NCBI GenBank assembly: GCA_020720665.1
Contig: DYOF01000004.1
Span: 5,820-53,562, forward strand
Direction of reading: 5' to 3'
Source: Acetofilamentum sp.
GTDB lineage: Bacteria > Bacteroidota > Bacteroidia > Bacteroidales > JAADGE01
DNA length: 47,743 nt
Positions 45,557-47,743 of the stretch are shown piece after piece. Below the pieces are notes generated by a model, which did no database searches, had not been told where the DNA came from, and saw only the letters and a list, made by a program, of their open reading frames with translations. How positions within the stretch are numbered: position 1 is the first letter of the stretch; the number at the start of each line of letters is the position of its first letter. Position numbers and translations under genes: made by a program.

Positions 45557-46174
45557 CTATTTCAAAAGTTCGTTAATTATTGACTCCATATATTCTCCTC
45601 CCCAATTATTCGCACCGGTTTCATGCACAATAATTTTTTTATCTTTTGAAATTAAGAAGGTTACCGGAATACTTTGAGAAGCAAAAACACTCGGAGCTTG
45701 ATAATTAGTCGTATAAACAGGAAATGTGTAGCCTTTCTTTTTTATAAATGCTTTTGCTTTTTCCGTATTTCTGTCGTTGGAGATGAGCAAAAAAACAACA
45801 TTCGGGTTTGTTTTGAATTTATCATACAATTTTTGAATACTCGGCATTTCGCCTACACAAGGAGGGCACCATGTTGCCCATTGATTTATGAAAATAACTT
45901 TCCCTTCAAATTCATTTAAGTTTACTGATTTCCCTGATAAGTCATTCAATTCCCAGTTAAAATCACTACTGTCAAGTATAATTTGCTCACCTGAGGTTTT
46001 TAATGAAGGCTCAATTATCATAGATTTGATTCGATTCACAAAACCGCCCACAGCCACTCTGCTGTCGGGAATAAATAAAGCAATAATTAAAGCAATAAAT
46101 ATAACATCAGAAATCTTGCCTAAACGTGTTTTTTTCTTCCAATACGCACTAAACTTTTCTTTTAAACTTTTCAT
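45557..46174 (-). CDS. TlpA-like membrane-anchored thioredoxin
   Basis: Periplasmic thiol-disulfide oxidoreductase of 205 residues. A membrane anchor lies at about residues 20-40 (ISDVIFIALIIALF), and the thioredoxin domain follows. The active site is WCPPC in NQWATWCPPCVGEMPSIQ, and the conserved cis-Pro loop is SIPVTFLI. It probably reduces disulfides for cytochrome maturation or general envelope repair. The start ATGAAA directly abuts a tandem pair of leader elements, giving a leader of more than 340 nt before the coding region. That is the most unusual feature of this gene. Confidence 0.92.
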   Translation of the reverse strand: MKSLKEKFSAYWKKKTRLGKISDVIFIALIIALFIPDSRVAVGGFVNRIKSMIIEPSLKTSGEQIILDSSDFNWELNDLSGKSVNLNEFEGKVIFINQWATWCPPCVGEMPSIQKLYDKFKTNPNVVFLLISNDRNTEKAKAFIKKKGYTFPVYTTNYQAPSVFASQSIPVTFLISKDKKIIVHETGANNWGGEYMESIINELLK

Positions 46175-46345
46175 GTGTCTAAATATTTGTAATTAATTAT
46201 AGTTCTGATAATTGAATGCATATACTTATTTATAACGCTTGTTCTTTCCTGCACATAGGAACACCTTTATAAATCTGCAAGTAAATAATATCTTCCGTTA
46301 GTCATGCTCTTGTGTGTAAAAAATCGTTTTACCCGGGTGTTTCAT
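46175..46345 (-). repeat. ATGAAA-bounded leader element, copy 3 (gene-proximal)
   Basis: 171-nt copy on the minus strand, joined to the ATGAAA of the TlpA gene. Predicted pairings: AACACC with GGTGTT, GTAAAA with TTTTAC, and TTCCT-ATGTGC-AGGAA. It contains the ORF MKHPGKTIFYTQEHD (46298-46345). It is identical to copy 4 in the 91 nt nearest the gene and in the 49 nt at the far end. Its core (46266-46296, 31 nt) differs from that copy. Confidence 0.92.
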
Positions 46346-46517
46346 GTGTCTAAATATTTGTAATTAATTATAGTTCTGATAATTGAATGCATATACTTAT
46401 TTATAACGCTTGTTCTTTCCTGCACATAGGAACACCTCACTTTCTACCAAATGTAATTGAGGTATTCTGTTAGTCATGCTCTTGTGTGTAAAAAATCGTT
46501 TTACCCGGGTGTTTCAT
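46346..46517 (-). repeat. ATGAAA-bounded leader element, copy 4 (distal)
   Basis: 172-nt copy in direct tandem with copy 3, period 171-172 nt. The ORF MKHPGKTIFYTQEHD (46470-46517) is the same. The core (46437-46468, 32 nt) has ACCTCA that can pair with TGAGGT, a pairing absent from copy 3. Upstream lie AAAGGA and TAAATTTG (46549-46556), so the element's ATG sits where a normal gene start would be. Confidence 0.92.
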
Positions 46518-46548
46518 TACAATTTTCCTTTATGTTAAATTTCCTTTG

Positions 46549-46556
46549 CAAATTTA
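46549..46556 (-). promoter_or_regulatory. -7 box for the TlpA transcript
   Basis: TAAATTTG on the minus strand, 32-39 nt before the first element ATG (46517). No strong -33 TTTG is seen. Translation of the first small ORF would begin about 25 nt after the transcript start. Confidence 0.5.
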
Positions 46557-46585
46557 AAAAATACTTTTATTTTATTCGTAAATGT

Positions 46586-46615
46586 TTTGTAAGAAATATA
46601 TTATAAGTATTTTTG
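46586..46615 (+). promoter_or_regulatory. promoter of the AraC gene
   Basis: TTTG, 18-nt spacer, TATTTTTG: a good consensus match. It gives a leader of about 100 nt containing a hairpin TAAACCA...TGGTTTA (about 46633-46673). Otherwise the 46518-46720 gap shows nothing but the divergent promoters. Confidence 0.55.
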
Positions 46616-46720
46616 GGATAAATATTTAGATTAAACCAAAAAAAACAGATTTCCCGATACAGATATGGTTTATAGCTTGCGATTCGTCACAAATTTTAAA
46701 ATACATTTAAAATAAACTCC

Positions 46721-47557
46721 ATGTTTGAAATAACAACTTTAAAAACACTTTCCGAAAAACAAAAAACCTCAACAACTTACCTTCATAAACCACACAAATT
46801 AAACAATTATTGTATAATTGTAATTACAAACGGTTTCGGCTACCATTTTATTGATTTTAAACAATACGATTTTGCCAAAGGAACATTTTTATTTATTGCA
46901 AAAGGGCAAGTTCATTCTTTTGATTTTAAACCCGGAAATGACGGTTTCATTATAACGTTTTCTGAAGATTTCTTAACAAACTCATTTAAACATTCATGGA
47001 AATTATCAGAAACATGGTTATTCAATTACCACATCGGAATTCCAAAAATTCAATTAAAATCAATTGAACAAGAAGATTTTTTTGATTTAACCGAAAAACT
47101 TAATAAAGAATATCACACAAAGAATTTATTTGCTCGCGATGTCATCATACAATCTCTTCTTAACTTATTGGTTTTAAGATCTGAAAGGATAAAAAGAGCA
47201 GAATTTTTAAAATATGATAAAACAAATTATACCGATTTGTTTTTCAAGTTTAAACGTTTAACGGAAGAAACTTTTTCAGAAACCAGGAATGCAAATTATT
47301 TTGCAGAAAAATTAAGTATTTCATACAAACACTTGAACAAAATTTGCAAGCTTTCTGTGAACAAAACAGCAAAACAATTTATTGATGATTTTATTTTTAT
47401 GGAATCTAAACGCTGTTTGCTGAGTTCCGGCATGTCGGTTCGCGAAATTTCTGAACACACCGGTTTTGACGAACCTACAAATTTTGTTAAATATTTTAAA
47501 AAACACTCAGGGCAGACACCTGAAAAATTCAGAAAAAAGAATAAACCTACTCAATAA
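46721..47557 (+). CDS. AraC-family transcriptional regulator
   Basis: DNA-binding regulator of 278 residues. The N-terminal part (about 1-110) looks like a cupin-type AraC sensor domain (CIIVITNGFGYHFIDFKQYD). The C-terminal two-HTH domain (about 175-275) has the signature VREISEHTGFDEPTNFVKYF followed by KKHSGQTPEKFRKK. It is divergent from the TlpA gene. The regulated genes and ligand are unknown; regulation of the neighbouring TlpA gene is a possibility because the two promoters face apart in a 200-nt gap. Confidence 0.93.
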   Translation: MFEITTLKTLSEKQKTSTTYLHKPHKLNNYCIIVITNGFGYHFIDFKQYDFAKGTFLFIAKGQVHSFDFKPGNDGFIITFSEDFLTNSFKHSWKLSETWLFNYHIGIPKIQLKSIEQEDFFDLTEKLNKEYHTKNLFARDVIIQSLLNLLVLRSERIKRAEFLKYDKTNYTDLFFKFKRLTEETFSETRNANYFAEKLSISYKHLNKICKLSVNKTAKQFIDDFIFMESKRCLLSSGMSVREISEHTGFDEPTNFVKYFKKHSGQTPEKFRKKNKPTQ

Positions 47558-47743
47558 AAATGCCGAAATCTTAACATTCCGGCATCTTACGTTTGATTAT
47601 GAGAAACTCTTTTATTCTTTAACTCTTTGACTATTATCCTGAGCAAAGGTTTAACTGTAACGGCAAATTTTTGTACTAATTCACCGAATTAAATATTGAA
47701 TTATTTTCCGTCCTTTAGTTTATACGTTAAAAATGTATATTCA

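Noticed and set aside
46216-46270. Second small ORF in the leader copies (VFLCAGKNKRYK from a GTG)
   Set aside because: Copies 1, 3 and 4 are open in this frame, but copy 2 has an early stop, the start is GTG, and the bases are better explained by the TTCCT/AGGAA hairpin.
46326-46340. GGGTAAAAC inside the leader elements, the same 9-mer as in the predicted ECF promoters
   Set aside because: The GTGTA block is absent at the required spacing and the preceding TTCA differs, so I treat it as coincidence.
46175-46517. CRISPR array as an explanation of the tandem 171/172-nt repeats
   Set aside because: Only two units, repeat parts of 140 nt split around a core, solitary copies elsewhere at start codons, and no cas genes.
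47701-47743. Possible C-terminus of a minus-strand gene (TYKLKDGK, stop at 47701) at the right edge
   Set aside because: Only 13 codons are inside the window; it cannot be told from chance. The 47558-47700 region shows one weak hairpin (ATGCCG/CGGCAT) and nothing else.

Overview
The window looks like chromosome of a low-GC member of the Bacteroidota. The signs are a GldH lipoprotein, an ECF sigma / FecR / STN-TonB-receptor / DUF4249 surface-signalling operon, several small outer-membrane beta-barrel proteins, promoters of the TAnnTTTG type with an upstream TTTG, sparse Shine-Dalgarno sites, and a tmRNA whose tag ends NYALAA. A one-piece pyruvate:ferredoxin oxidoreductase suggests anaerobic or microaerobic life. 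I cannot name the species. No transposase, CRISPR array, tRNA or rRNA is visible.

Layout. 180-3115 (minus): holB, ricT (PSP1) and gldH. 3180-3809: a SAM O-methyltransferase. 3908-9603: a signalling operon with two membrane GAF proteins, the second ending in a SpoIIE/PP2C phosphatase, followed by a SiaB-type kinase and a SiaC-type partner protein. It runs on into a large ABCG-like transporter with an N-terminal TerB-like domain (9679-12918) and two unknown exported proteins (13022-14376). 14469-19577 (minus): glucan phosphorylase, HIT protein, GreA and two unknown envelope proteins. 19641-22385: a degenerate Rieske-like lipoprotein and a NatAB-type ABC exporter. 22647-26183: nifJ. 26266-28858: three outer-membrane barrels. 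28913-34506 (minus): two Nudix hydrolases around a LolC/E-like permease, Tex, and an outer-membrane protein. 34797-42618 (minus): the surface-signalling locus, headed by a saccharopine/alanine-dehydrogenase-like gene. 42796-43193: tmRNA. 43275-47557: an unusual SDR, a DUF4294 protein, a TlpA-like thioredoxin and an AraC regulator.

The most unusual item is a family of about 170-nt leader elements. There are four copies: one before the barrel gene at 27142, one before the outer-membrane gene ending at 34506, and two in tandem before the TlpA gene ending at 46174. Each copy begins ATGAAACACC, runs to GACA(C/G), and directly abuts the ATGAAA start of an exported-protein gene, so ATGAAA flanks both ends. 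Three copies begin with a small ORF encoding MKHPGKTIFY. The tandem copies are identical over 140 nt but differ in a 31-32 nt core. This could be a mobile element that targets start codons or a structured regulatory leader. I do not recognise it.

Two other points matter. A shared motif, TTCAGGGTAAAAC-N9-GTGTA, lies upstream of fecR and of the lipoprotein gene at 34797-35915; it is probably the promoter recognised by the local ECF sigma factor and so ties that lipoprotein to the locus. Also, about 112 bp of imperfect palindrome lies in frame inside the 5' end of the DUF4249 gene, giving it an abnormal N-terminus.
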